A stretch of DNA of 20,390 bases, from IMG/VR virus record IMGVR_UViG_3300037584_005468, positions 1 to 20,390 of that record, one strand, 5' to 3'. Below the pieces are notes generated by a model, which was not told where the DNA came from, made no database searches, and saw nothing but the letters and a program-made list of their open reading frames with translations. The first letter of the stretch is position 1. Every line of letters begins with the position of its first letter. Source of the stretch: a virus. Position numbers and translations under genes: made by a program. Shown in pieces: positions 1 through 7,649 of this stretch.

Positions 1-800
1 AAGTTCTTGAACACGAATTGTTTATAGTTCTGACCCATTAGTTTTTGAGACATAATTGACATTCCGTGGTCATCGTTATAAATCATACAAGGTGGAATGT
101 TTACTCCATACTTAATTAAGTCTGATGACATTACTAAGCAACTTCCATCTAACTTGGGATATTGAATCATTCCTATATCAAATTCCTCAACCTTTTCATT
201 TATCTTATTCATAGTTTCGATAGGTAATGGTGACTTTGCTTGATTTGGATTGAGATGTTGTTTATCATCATCAACAAATTGAACATCTACATAATCATTA
301 TGAACGGTAGCGTCCCAACTACTATCCCACATTTTTCTATCACCGAAACACGCTATGTATCTGTGGATATTTTGTTGTTCGGTGTATTCTGATAATGTCT
401 CCAATCCCCAAAACGCCTCTTTAGGAAAGAAACTATCTGTTTCACCCCACATTACATAATCTACTTTTTTACAATAGTTGTAATTTAAATCTCTTCTGTA
501 ATCTGCGTGAAAGTAAAACTCATCTTTCTCTACTTGAAATGTATTCACATCATAACCAAGTTTTTTTACTCTATCCACACCCTTATAGAATTTATCAATA
601 ATATCATCTTCTGTAATCTTATTGGTATCTAATTTTTCTAAGTGTTGTGAAAGATTCAAACATAAATCAATTGTGACATTCTCTTTGTTCTCTATGTTTG
701 TGTCGAGTAGGTTTACAAGTCCATCAATGAAATCCTTATACATTTCAATTTCAAACCACATAATGTTAGTTCCGATTACATATTTGTTATTTAGTTTCAT
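1..800 (-). CDS. GT-A-like glycosyltransferase, 3' end outside the window
   Basis: My translation of the minus strand from an ATG at 800 stays open to base 1, giving at least 266 residues with no stop, so the C-terminus is cut by the window edge. The start follows AAGGATAATT, a good ribosome binding site, and overlaps the end of the preceding gene by 14 bases. A hydrophobic strand leads into VMWGETDSFFPKE (about residues 116-128), resembling the DxD-type metal and nucleotide-sugar site of GT-A folds. A later NDDHGMSIMS segment (about residues 240-250) could supply further acidic residues. It is the last visible gene of a run of sugar-activating enzymes and transferases, which supports a glycosyltransferase role. 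The sugar and acceptor are unknown. The fold assignment is inference from motif and context. Confidence 0.6.
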   Translation of the reverse strand, partial: MKLNNKYVIGTNIMWFEIEMYKDFIDGLVNLLDTNIENKENVTIDLCLNLSQHLEKLDTNKITEDDIIDKFYKGVDRVKKLGYDVNTFQVEKDEFYFHADYRRDLNYNYCKKVDYVMWGETDSFFPKEAFWGLETLSEYTEQQNIHRYIACFGDRKMWDSSWDATVHNDYVDVQFVDDDKQHLNPNQAKSPLPIETMNKINEKVEEFDIGMIQYPKLDGSCLVMSSDLIKYGVNIPPCMIYNDDHGMSIMSQKLMGQNYKQFVFKN

Positions 801-1551
801 AATTATCCTTCACTAAATCCCATACTTGTCTCATCACATCATTTCTCCCCTCTTTATCAAATCCGTTGAAGTGCCAAACCCAACCGGCCTCTGTAATCAT
901 AGGATTCAATATACCTCTGATGTGTAATTGTTGTAGATTAAATCTTTCGTCTAAAAAGTTTATCGGGTGTTTACTATTTCGTATCATATAATTAATTGGT
1001 GTTTGGTCTGAACCTTTCTTCACGGTTTGGTGTTGTCTTGTCTTTAACTCTAACTCGTTTTCATAGTAAAAATCAGTAACACTTTTACACCACTCTTTAT
1101 GTTTCTTGTTCAATACAATGAAACCACAATTGAAGTATGTTGTCCAATCAAATTTTACATCTGGCCAGAAGTCTTGATAACCTTTTATACTATTGATTGT
1201 CCACTCTAAAAAGAATTTATCTTGAACACAACCAAATTCACCATTTGCCTCTTCAAAGAAATTAGGACAATCCCAATGAACCATCGTATCAATATCCACT
1301 AAAGCGACATTATCTGCTTCTATATCGTTCGCTTCTAACACATCCCAAACGTGCCACCTTTGCCAAGTCGGTTTCATACCAACTCCATTATTGAATACTC
1401 CACCACCAGAATCTCTCAATTCATCTTCCAATATTAATAATTCTACATTATGTTTATCACACCAATATTTCCAAGTTTTGAAACACCATTGTTTATAATC
1501 AAGAAAGTCTGGTGCTTTCTCAAAACAAGTCATAAATACTACATTTTTCAC
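787..1551 (-). CDS. GT8-like glycosyltransferase
   Basis: A 254-residue protein. It has an N-terminal strand (VVFMTCFEKAP), a PTWQRWHVWDVLE helix (about 61-73), then VALVDIDTM with a DxD motif (D86, D88) that normally binds the divalent metal and the nucleotide-sugar diphosphate. YFNCGFIVLNKKH (about 140-150), SDQTPINYM and a late WHFNGF follow the usual order in GT8-type and related GT-A retaining transferases. The start codon is GTG: it forms a GTGA overlap with the stop of the upstream epimerase and has AAGGATG about nine bases before it. The next in-frame ATG (residue 7) would cut into the first strand, so GTG is preferred. It probably adds a sugar to the glycan built by the neighbouring enzymes. 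Donor and acceptor cannot be read from the sequence. Confidence 0.72.
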   Translation of the reverse strand: MKNVVFMTCFEKAPDFLDYKQWCFKTWKYWCDKHNVELLILEDELRDSGGGVFNNGVGMKPTWQRWHVWDVLEANDIEADNVALVDIDTMVHWDCPNFFEEANGEFGCVQDKFFLEWTINSIKGYQDFWPDVKFDWTTYFNCGFIVLNKKHKEWCKSVTDFYYENELELKTRQHQTVKKGSDQTPINYMIRNSKHPINFLDERFNLQQLHIRGILNPMITEAGWVWHFNGFDKEGRNDVMRQVWDLVKDNYETK

Positions 1552-2414
1552 TTTATAACATCCTTAATGTAGTCATTCAAATTTACTTTTGGTTCATAAC
1601 CGATATCTCTTTTAGCGAGTGATATATCACAAAGTGTCACTTCCGCTTCACCTGGTCTTTTTGGTATATATGTAAACCCACAACCAAACATTCCTGCTAA
1701 CTCATTGATTGAGTAATTCTTTCCTCTTCCGAGTTCAACATAATCTAATTCAAAACTCTCTGATTCAGAAGTCAGTATCAATCCTTCTACAATATCGTCA
1801 ACGTGTGTGAAATCTCTTCTTTGGAATCCGTCACCCGTGATTGTCAACTCTATACCTTCTTTATATTGTTTTTCAAATACACCAATAACCGTACAATATT
1901 CACCCTCAGTTAATTGATGTGGTCCATACACATTATAAAATCTACAAATTTTAGAGTTGACACCAAACATTTCTTTATACGCCATACAAAGTTCATCACC
2001 CATTACTTTTGAAAAAGTGTAAGGGTTTTCGTAGTGTCCACTATGAACTGATGATGAACCGGCGTAGATTACCATAGGTTTATTATCTTTATTTCTTACC
2101 CACTCCAAGATATTCATAGTTCCTAACATACCGATTTCCATAGTTAATGCTGGAAACTCAAATGAAGGTTGTATTCTTGGAAGTGCTGCCAGATGATAAA
2201 TAATATCTGGTTTTTCCATAAAGAAGTCAAAATCAACCGCGTCTCTGATATCTACATCGTGATAGATACAACCCTCTTGATGATTTTCTTCCTTGCCTGT
2301 TGAGTAGTTATCAATACTGACAACATTGTGTCCGTCTTTTAGTAATCTTTTGATTAGGTTTGTTCCGATAAAACCTGCTCCACCTGTTACTAATATATCT
2401 TTACGCTTTTTCAT
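1548..2414 (-). CDS. NAD-dependent sugar epimerase/dehydratase (extended SDR)
   Basis: A 288-residue extended short-chain dehydrogenase/reductase acting on a nucleotide sugar. The Rossmann dinucleotide motif GGAGFIG sits at residues 11-17, an acidic residue ends strand 2 (SIDNYSTG), the catalytic Ser region is AGSSSVHSG (about 118-126), and the YxxxK pair is Y132 and K136. A C-terminal substrate domain contains RRDFTHVDDIVEG, typical of UDP-glucose 4-epimerase and GDP-mannose dehydratase relatives. An upstream in-frame TTG would add seven residues, but the ATG at 2414 has a strong GGAAGGA seven bases before it and was chosen. It overlaps the preceding gene by 14 bases and the next by 3. It is known as a family of 4-epimerases, 4,6-dehydratases and related enzymes; which reaction occurs here is not decidable by eye. 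Confidence 0.88.
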   Translation of the reverse strand: MKKRKDILVTGGAGFIGTNLIKRLLKDGHNVVSIDNYSTGKEENHQEGCIYHDVDIRDAVDFDFFMEKPDIIYHLAALPRIQPSFEFPALTMEIGMLGTMNILEWVRNKDNKPMVIYAGSSSVHSGHYENPYTFSKVMGDELCMAYKEMFGVNSKICRFYNVYGPHQLTEGEYCTVIGVFEKQYKEGIELTITGDGFQRRDFTHVDDIVEGLILTSESESFELDYVELGRGKNYSINELAGMFGCGFTYIPKRPGEAEVTLCDISLAKRDIGYEPKVNLNDYIKDVIK

Positions 2415-3084
2415 ATTTATGTCCTTCCAATCCAAAGTTCAGAAATGGATTTAATGAATAAACATTACAACCATATCTTTTGTTTAAGTAGTCTCTTAAT
2501 AATTCTGTATCATTACCTATTGATTCTATCCATTGACCTATACTTCCCCAATTTTCGGCAGAAACCCAATCCTTTTCCATATATCCTTCGTAATATAAAT
2601 TACCATCAAGTGTTCCACAATCGTGACCACACACGATAATATTACTCGCTCCCATATGTGCCGCTATATGGATTATACTTGTAATGGTCGATTTACTCGC
2701 TATTATCATCTCATCATTTAGATTAGAGATGTGTCCTTCAAAACTATCAGTTAGTCGACGATTTTGGTGAGTAAACATATAAGAATCTTTGTGTTTCACT
2801 ACATTTTTACCCTCCCAATGATTTCCCTTGAAATATTCAGAAAATATTAAAGGTATTCCTAACTCATCTAACTTTTTTATACTTCTTGGAAACCTTGGTT
2901 CTTCATTACAATCTTTCATAACGATATAATCACAAGGATACTTCTTATAGGTTTGATTTTGACCTATAACTATTTTGTTTGAGAAGAAACTTTCATCGAC
3001 ATAATCCATAGATGAACCTGCCGCTAATACCCAAATATCTTCTCCTTTATGAATATCCTTTAATTCTTGTATAGTCTTTTGCAT
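2401..3084 (-). CDS. DUF115/GT42-like protein, possible sialyltransferase-type transferase
   Basis: A 227-residue protein with the layout of the DUF115 (Maf/MptE-like) and GT42 sialyltransferase group. An early strand and small-residue loop IWVLAAGSSMDYVD (about 17-30) is followed by IVIGQNQTYKKYPCDYIVMKD, where these families place the 'name and position' strand. A later helix-strand IIHIAAHMGASNIIVCGHD (about 137-155) matches the conserved 'G.D' segment. It follows a CMP-sugar-synthetase-like gene by nine bases, and GT42 enzymes use CMP-activated sugars, so transfer of a CMP-linked acidic sugar is a reasonable inference. The pterin diphosphokinase branch of DUF115 cannot be excluded, and I could not place catalytic residues with certainty. 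The ribosome binding site is weak (TAAGATTG). Confidence 0.55.
   Translation of the reverse strand: MQKTIQELKDIHKGEDIWVLAAGSSMDYVDESFFSNKIVIGQNQTYKKYPCDYIVMKDCNEEPRFPRSIKKLDELGIPLIFSEYFKGNHWEGKNVVKHKDSYMFTHQNRRLTDSFEGHISNLNDEMIIASKSTITSIIHIAAHMGASNIIVCGHDCGTLDGNLYYEGYMEKDWVSAENWGSIGQWIESIGNDTELLRDYLNKRYGCNVYSLNPFLNFGLEGHKYEKA
2422..2428 (-). promoter_or_regulatory. ribosome binding site deciding the epimerase start
   Basis: The minus strand reads GGAAGGA here, followed by seven bases and then ATG at 2414. It lies inside the end of the upstream gene. Its position argues for the ATG and against the TTG at 2435, which would place this element inside the coding sequence. Confidence 0.6.
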
Positions 3085-3093
3085 TTTACAATC

Positions 3094-3738
3094 TTAATTA
3101 TATTTATTCCAAATGTATTCAGCAACCATAAAATCAAATTCTGTATCTATATCAATAGATTCTATTTCATCTGTTATGTAAAATGTTGGGTCAACCACCA
3201 CATTCTTGTGTTCGTATAAATCTTCCTTTGATAAAATACAACACCCATAATTTATAGAATAGATATCGGGTAAATCTTGTGAATTTGGTGATTCACTTGG
3301 ATTATAATTCAATGGTTTTCCATCTAACCACATATGGTGTTTTTGTGATGTGACAGTAACTATGTTTCTTAAGTTATATCTTCTATACTTTGTAACTATT
3401 TCAGTAATAGTTTCACTACTCAACAATGGTGATGTGCAAGGTGAGTACATAATATGACCACCATCAACTATTGTGGATAGGTTTTGCATAAAATCACTAT
3501 TGTTAACTTCATTACTTGCAAAGTGTTCATCTCTTTTATGGATACTAACATTATGTTTTTCTGCAATAGATAACATTTCATCAGAATCACTTGATACAAT
3601 TATCTCATCGATACCTTGTACTTTTTTAAGTGTTTCTATTTTTATTTCTAATAGAGTAGTCCCAGCAAAAGGTTTTAGATTTTTATTTTTTACTCTTTGT
3701 GAACCTGCTCTTACTGGTATGATTGCTGTTAATTTCAT
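3094..3738 (-). CDS. CMP-sugar synthetase-like cytidylyltransferase (NeuA/KdsB family)
   Basis: A 214-residue nucleotidyltransferase expected to activate an acidic or keto sugar with CTP. The N-terminus AIIPVRAGSQRVKNKNLKPF (residues 5-24) matches the nucleotide-binding signature IPARxGSKRxxxKN of acylneuraminate cytidylyltransferases. EIIVSSDSDEML (about 45-56) and the SPCTSPLLSSETI segment are also where this family keeps its nucleotide and metal-binding elements, and the IDIDTEFDFMVAEYI tail matches the closing D.D helix. Length is close to the usual 220-230. It starts in an ATGA overlap with the SIS-HAD gene, with AGAGGAAGT before the ATG. The most likely substrates are sialic acid-like nonulosonic acids or Kdo-like sugars, but nonulosonic acid synthases (NeuB, NeuC) are not in the window, so the precursor may come from the host or from genes outside it. 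Confidence 0.82.
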   Translation of the reverse strand: MKLTAIIPVRAGSQRVKNKNLKPFAGTTLLEIKIETLKKVQGIDEIIVSSDSDEMLSIAEKHNVSIHKRDEHFASNEVNNSDFMQNLSTIVDGGHIMYSPCTSPLLSSETITEIVTKYRRYNLRNIVTVTSQKHHMWLDGKPLNYNPSESPNSQDLPDIYSINYGCCILSKEDLYEHKNVVVDPTFYITDEIESIDIDTEFDFMVAEYIWNKYN

Positions 3739-4718
3739 AATACTTCCTCTAACACTTCATCCCAATTATTAGTAAATCTAATACCTCTGTCGTCAATATA
3801 ATATTCTGCTCTTGGTTTCTCCCAAGTGATTTCATCCACATATTTTAGTACATCGTGTTTGTCCAACCACTCTTCTACTAATTCTGTCCCAGTCTTTCCA
3901 TTCACCAATGGTCTATCTGGTCTAGCTTTTGCAGTAAAGATTATTATATTCCATTTATTGTATAGTTGTTTTAATGCATCTAAACTACCTGGTAATGGTT
4001 CTCCATAACAAGTACCATCATACCAACCCTTATCCATATTATGAATAACACCATCAAAGTCAACTGCAATATTCTTTTGTTCATCTTCAAATCCAGGTGG
4101 TACATTCAAGTGAGATATTTCTGTATCAACTTCTGATTCTATCCCCAACTCATCAAATCTTCTTTGATTTGCTTTTCCAGCAATAGTAGGACATTTAAAT
4201 CCAGCTCCGTGAATCAATTCGTAAGTTAACGCGAGTGATAATATTTCTGAAGTGTGGTAGTTTATAACATCAAAACTTATAGGGATAATTCTTTTATCTA
4301 AATCTTCCTTTGGTTGAGCACTCCATAAACATCCATTTATCCCATTGTCAACTGCGTAATTCAAAGCGTTTACTAATGAATTTGATGATGGTCCAGTTGT
4401 TGAACAACTCATTCCAATCGCTAAACATTTAGATTTATCTAATCCTCTTGTTCTTATTTCTAACCACTTTGATAACCAAGTTTCAAATGTTTCATCTGAT
4501 ATAATAGATGTTGCAAGAATACCACTACCTGGAGCGATGACATTCTTATCTGTTAACCTTGACATATCAATTGCTGCGTGGTCTGCAACTCCAAGATTAC
4601 CACCGTGTCCAAATAAAAATATATGTTCCGCATTGTTAAATTGTTCTTGTAGTTCTAACCATTCTTTAGTTCTACCTATCTTTCTAAACTTACTATCGAA
4701 ATTTTCTATACTAACCAT
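3735..4718 (-). CDS. SIS-domain sugar isomerase fused to HAD phosphatase
   Basis: A 327-residue two-domain protein. Residues about 1-195 form a SIS domain resembling GmhA (sedoheptulose-7-phosphate isomerase): FLFGHGGNLGVADHAAIDMSR (about 34-54) aligns with the NGGSA...A.H sugar-phosphate loop, and IGMSCSTTGPSSNS (about 101-114) is the second phosphate-binding Ser/Thr loop. Residues about 215-327 form a HAD phosphatase: IAVDFDG gives D220 and D222, IFTAKARP is motif II (Thr262), and EKPRAEYYIDDRG gives motif III/IV Lys301 and Asp309/Asp310. GmhA and GmhB do successive, non-adjacent steps in ADP- or GDP-heptose synthesis, so a fusion is noteworthy. The specific substrate is inference. A strong AGGAG precedes the ATG. 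It is followed directly, by ATGA overlap, by the cytidylyltransferase gene. Confidence 0.82.
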   Translation of the reverse strand: MVSIENFDSKFRKIGRTKEWLELQEQFNNAEHIFLFGHGGNLGVADHAAIDMSRLTDKNVIAPGSGILATSIISDETFETWLSKWLEIRTRGLDKSKCLAIGMSCSTTGPSSNSLVNALNYAVDNGINGCLWSAQPKEDLDKRIIPISFDVINYHTSEILSLALTYELIHGAGFKCPTIAGKANQRRFDELGIESEVDTEISHLNVPPGFEDEQKNIAVDFDGVIHNMDKGWYDGTCYGEPLPGSLDALKQLYNKWNIIIFTAKARPDRPLVNGKTGTELVEEWLDKHDVLKYVDEITWEKPRAEYYIDDRGIRFTNNWDEVLEEVL

Positions 4719-4729
4719 TGTGTTATCTC

Positions 4730-5398
4730 CTATATAATTGTATCGTATAGTCTGTTTTGTTCTTCTTGTCTTACGATATCTTTTTCGTGTTTCAAAGTCA
4801 GTTCTTCCTGTGGTGGTAAGTGAGAGTATGTTTTTGCTCCGTCTATAACCTCGTGAACTTCTCTAATCCATTTGATATCATCCGTGTTTCTAAATATTCT
4901 CGCTTGATAGTCTGGAAAATTAATCCATCCTTGTTCAGTTTGTCTCCAATGCCAATGTTCTAAATGCCAAGATGTAATACCATTAACTATATTAATTCTT
5001 GGAACCCATATTAAATCTGTATCGTTGATTTCTAATATCTGTGGTAATTGATTTAGTAATATTTCATTTGGAATTTCATCAGCGTCAATACTAAATATAA
5101 AATCACCTGAACATTGTTCTTTAGCGAAGTTCTTTAATTTAGAGAAATCTTTTTTAAATTTAAATGTTGTTACCTTTAATTGTCTTGGTTTAAAGTAAGT
5201 TCCATACTCATATTTTTCTAATACTTTATCAAGTGCGTAAAACTCAGGTTCAAATACACCTGTACCCACTTTTGATATATCTCTTGTAACCACCACTTCA
5301 TCTTCTTCTCTAATATGTTTAGACAAGTGGTCTAATAAGTTGTCTAATTCTTTGTGTTCATTGTAACAAGTTATACTATAACTAATTTTAAGACTCAT
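4730..5398 (-). CDS. family 2 glycosyltransferase
   Basis: A 222-residue GT2-type transferase. It opens with ISYSITCYNEHKELDNLL (residues 5-22), the usual first strand and N-E pair binding the nucleotide. A basic linker and helix KNFAKEQCSGDFIFSIDADE (about 89-108) follow, whose D105-A-D107 is the DxD metal site. A WHLEHWHWRQ segment and RIFRN...WIREVHEVI match WaaE/KdtX-like beta-1,4-glucosyltransferases, which extend lipopolysaccharide core. At 222 residues it is slightly shorter than that family (about 250), with a compact C-terminus. It overlaps the preceding gene by 11 bases. It probably transfers a hexose or heptose within the cluster's glycan; acceptor unknown. Confidence 0.85.
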   Translation of the reverse strand: MSLKISYSITCYNEHKELDNLLDHLSKHIREEDEVVVTRDISKVGTGVFEPEFYALDKVLEKYEYGTYFKPRQLKVTTFKFKKDFSKLKNFAKEQCSGDFIFSIDADEIPNEILLNQLPQILEINDTDLIWVPRINIVNGITSWHLEHWHWRQTEQGWINFPDYQARIFRNTDDIKWIREVHEVIDGAKTYSHLPPQEELTLKHEKDIVRQEEQNRLYDTII

Positions 5399-5876
5399 TC
5401 GTTAATTTCTCCAAGTTTTGTTCAAGTATTATTTTTTTAGTTTGACTTGCCGGTAATCTACGATAGTTGTCAATCAAATAAACTCTTCTTTTTCTACACT
5501 CTCTTAAAAAGAAAGTTCTGAATACATCGTGTTTTTTTACAAATCTTTTCAATCTTGTGTAAATCAACTCAACATCAGTATCATCCATAGAGTCTTCGAA
5601 GTCTCCAATCTCGGTAACACCTCTATCTAATTTTGCACCACCAAGTAATCTGATTGCTTGGTCCAATGTTCTGGCATTTATAGGACCTCTTAAAGTTGTT
5701 TCTAATTGTAGTCCGACGAATAACTTAACATTTCGTTTAGTTGATTTCTTTCTGTAAGTATACTCTGGGTCTATACATAATACGGTTCTTTTCTCTGCTC
5801 GTGATGAGTTTTTACTTTTGTATAAGAAAGAAACTATTTGTCCTGGTTGAACTTTTTGCCAAATAGTATTCCTCAT
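5388..5876 (-). CDS. unknown basic protein with beta-rich N-terminus
   Basis: I do not recognise this 162-residue protein. The first 60 residues alternate hydrophobic strands and turns (PGQIVSFLYKS, KRTVLCIDPEY, KLFVGLQLE), a layout compatible with a small SH3-like barrel. The C-terminal half is helical and basic (YTRLKRFVKKHDVFRTFF, RECRKRRVYL). It has no signal peptide or membrane segment. It starts in an ATGA overlap with the zinc-ribbon gene and ends 11 bases into the GT2 gene, so it is co-translated with glycan genes. The basic helices could contact nucleic acid or a partner protein; that is speculation. Confidence 0.75.
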   Translation of the reverse strand: MRNTIWQKVQPGQIVSFLYKSKNSSRAEKRTVLCIDPEYTYRKKSTKRNVKLFVGLQLETTLRGPINARTLDQAIRLLGGAKLDRGVTEIGDFEDSMDDTDVELIYTRLKRFVKKHDVFRTFFLRECRKRRVYLIDNYRRLPASQTKKIILEQNLEKLTNES

Positions 5877-6325
5877 AGTTCTTTAACGATTCCCATTTCT
5901 TTACACGCATCTAAGAATTCATATTGTCCATACTCTTTTGCATTCTCAATATCTAATGTGTGTTCGTGTCCTTCATATTGTGGGTCTTTTTGTTCCTCTG
6001 GTGATAACTTACGAACTTCTGCTAACTTCCATATCCAGTTGTTTTTAGTTCCTTCTGGATATATGATTCCCATTTTACCCATATTCAATATAGAAGGAAA
6101 CCAATGTATTTGTCTATCATAATCATACATACTGATTTCATTCATTAATTCTGTTGAAGACTCTTGAACCTTAGTTAAATGTTCTGTATCGTTTTTATAA
6201 AGTGAATTACTTGTGAATCCACAATTAAAACACATAAAAGAACTGAACTTTTCTATCTCCAGATTGTCTTCAAAACACTTCTCATCATTGAAACAATTTG
6301 GACAAGTTATTTTTATCTCTGCCAT
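5873..6325 (-). CDS. zinc-ribbon protein of unknown function
   Basis: A 150-residue protein with an N-terminal four-cysteine zinc ribbon: C8xxC11 and C32xxC35 followed by Gly, plus an extra C17. The remaining about 110 residues are acidic and aromatic (IHWFPSILNMGKMGIIYPEG, NNWIWKLAEVRKLSPEE), ending in a short helix. Zinc ribbons of this kind usually mediate nucleic-acid or protein contacts. Nothing in the rest identifies a reaction. One base separates it from the GT4 gene before it, and AAGGATAAT spanning that stop serves as its ribosome binding site. It may be an accessory factor of the glycosyltransferases or an unrelated passenger. Confidence 0.72.
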   Translation of the reverse strand: MAEIKITCPNCFNDEKCFEDNLEIEKFSSFMCFNCGFTSNSLYKNDTEHLTKVQESSTELMNEISMYDYDRQIHWFPSILNMGKMGIIYPEGTKNNWIWKLAEVRKLSPEEQKDPQYEGHEHTLDIENAKEYGQYEFLDACKEMGIVKEL

Positions 6326-6326
6326 A

Positions 6327-7649
6327 TTATCCTTTTTTTAATTTTGGTAGTTTTAATTTTACTGAGTCTGTTTTCTCTTCCAACTTAGGTAATTTTAACT
6401 CCACTTTTTGAGCTATACTATCTAACATCTTATCAACAATAGACTCTAACTTTTTACCCATTTTTTCGTGAGTAAATAGTTCTCTATTTACAATCATCTG
6501 TTTTTTACCTTTAAGTTGATATTTTTTGTAATCAGTAAATACCGATTTCAATAATCTACTCGCTGTGTTATAATTTACGGTTGACCAACGGGCTTCATCA
6601 TTTAAATACTCTTTTGGTAAAGAACTTCTTGGAACTTTTGTCATTGTGTGTGGTAACTCAATGGTATAATCTTTATCCAAAAAGTCCGCTTGACCTGTTG
6701 AGATTGGTGCGATGATTGGTTTACCACTAAATGAGGCTTCCAACAATGGTCTTCCAAATCCTTCTCCGTGAGTAAATGTCAAATGTGCTTTCACTTTCGG
6801 GTGATTATACATTTGATTCATTTCTTCATCAGTCAAGTCTCCGTGTAATAAATATATTTTAGGTAGAGTATTTGCACTAATATCTGACTTAATCATATTT
6901 ATTTTTTCAAAAATTGAATTTCTATCTGTTATTGAAAATCCTGCTGCACTTGTCTTTAAAATTAATGCTGGTGGATTCTTTACATTCTTAAATGTCTCTA
7001 AGAATACTTTCAACATCATACCAACATCTTTTCTATCTTCACCAAGATTTCCACCTAACCAATGTCCTACGAATAGAAAACAAAAATCATTGTCTATTTT
7101 TGAAAACTGGTCCACGATATCGGTTGAGAATAAATTAGTTTCTTTGTATATTTCTGGGTCTGCTCCCTCAAACAATACATCTAATGGTTTCTCTACACTT
7201 AAACTTCCAATCGGTTGTTTCGTTCTAACATCTTGTTTATCATACTTGGTTGTTTTAAAACCTTCTTTGGTAAACTCTGAAGTACATATTGTCATATCCA
7301 TACGATTTACACCCTCAATCCATTGTGCCGGTGGTAGTGTATGTTCTATACCTGCGGTAATACCAATGTTCTTTTTACCCAATGGTTGAAATTCATTTGG
7401 TATCACGATGTGAATATGTAAGTCTGGTTGTCTTTCAAGATTTGCTTCTCTTATAATTCTTTTAAATATTTCTTGGTGATGTTTATTCCCACTCTCTAAT
7501 GCATTTGGTGGTGTATTACCCCAACGAACTGCCTGTATCCTGACATCGTATTTGTCACTCTCAATCAATGCTCTACAAATATCTCGTGAGTGATTTCCAT
7601 AACCACTACGAGTCTGAACTGGTGCTGTTACTAATACCATTGGTTTCAT
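6327..7649 (-). CDS. GT4-type (GT-B fold) glycosyltransferase with Lys-rich tail
   Basis: A 440-residue retaining GT-B glycosyltransferase. The N-terminal Rossmann domain begins VLVTAPVQTRSGYGNHSRDI, with the small-residue loop typical of GT4 enzymes. The C-terminal donor domain has FLFVGHWLGGN (about 192-202), a helix rich in NxxM, and the EX7E motif THGEGFGRPLLEA (E296 and E304), which binds the nucleotide sugar and supports catalysis. The last about 30 residues are an unusual Lys/Leu tail carrying the motif LKLPKLEE and then LKLPKLKKG. The same LPKLKK is at the N-terminus of the preceding GT4 gene. Start and upstream stop overlap as TAATG, so the two transferases are translationally coupled and may act as a pair. 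Sugar and acceptor unknown. Confidence 0.87.
   Translation of the reverse strand: MKPMVLVTAPVQTRSGYGNHSRDICRALIESDKYDVRIQAVRWGNTPPNALESGNKHHQEIFKRIIREANLERQPDLHIHIVIPNEFQPLGKKNIGITAGIEHTLPPAQWIEGVNRMDMTICTSEFTKEGFKTTKYDKQDVRTKQPIGSLSVEKPLDVLFEGADPEIYKETNLFSTDIVDQFSKIDNDFCFLFVGHWLGGNLGEDRKDVGMMLKVFLETFKNVKNPPALILKTSAAGFSITDRNSIFEKINMIKSDISANTLPKIYLLHGDLTDEEMNQMYNHPKVKAHLTFTHGEGFGRPLLEASFSGKPIIAPISTGQADFLDKDYTIELPHTMTKVPRSSLPKEYLNDEARWSTVNYNTASRLLKSVFTDYKKYQLKGKKQMIVNRELFTHEKMGKKLESIVDKMLDSIAQKVELKLPKLEEKTDSVKLKLPKLKKG
6332..6349 (-). repeat. 18-base repeat encoding PKLKK, copy at the end of the GT4 gene
   Basis: The minus strand reads TACCAAAATTAAAAAAAG, identical over 18 bases to 9058-9075 at the start of the other GT4 gene. 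It encodes the last residues of the Lys-rich tail. A diverged third copy of the peptide, with different codons, lies at about 6384-6405. The sequence is A-rich, so chance identity is easier than usual. Confidence 0.55.

Noticed and set aside
622-816. Plus-strand open frame of 64 codons, and similar ones throughout the window
   Set aside because: All plus-strand frames lie inside well-supported minus-strand genes, have low-complexity Ser/Leu/Phe-rich translations and lack ribosome binding sites.
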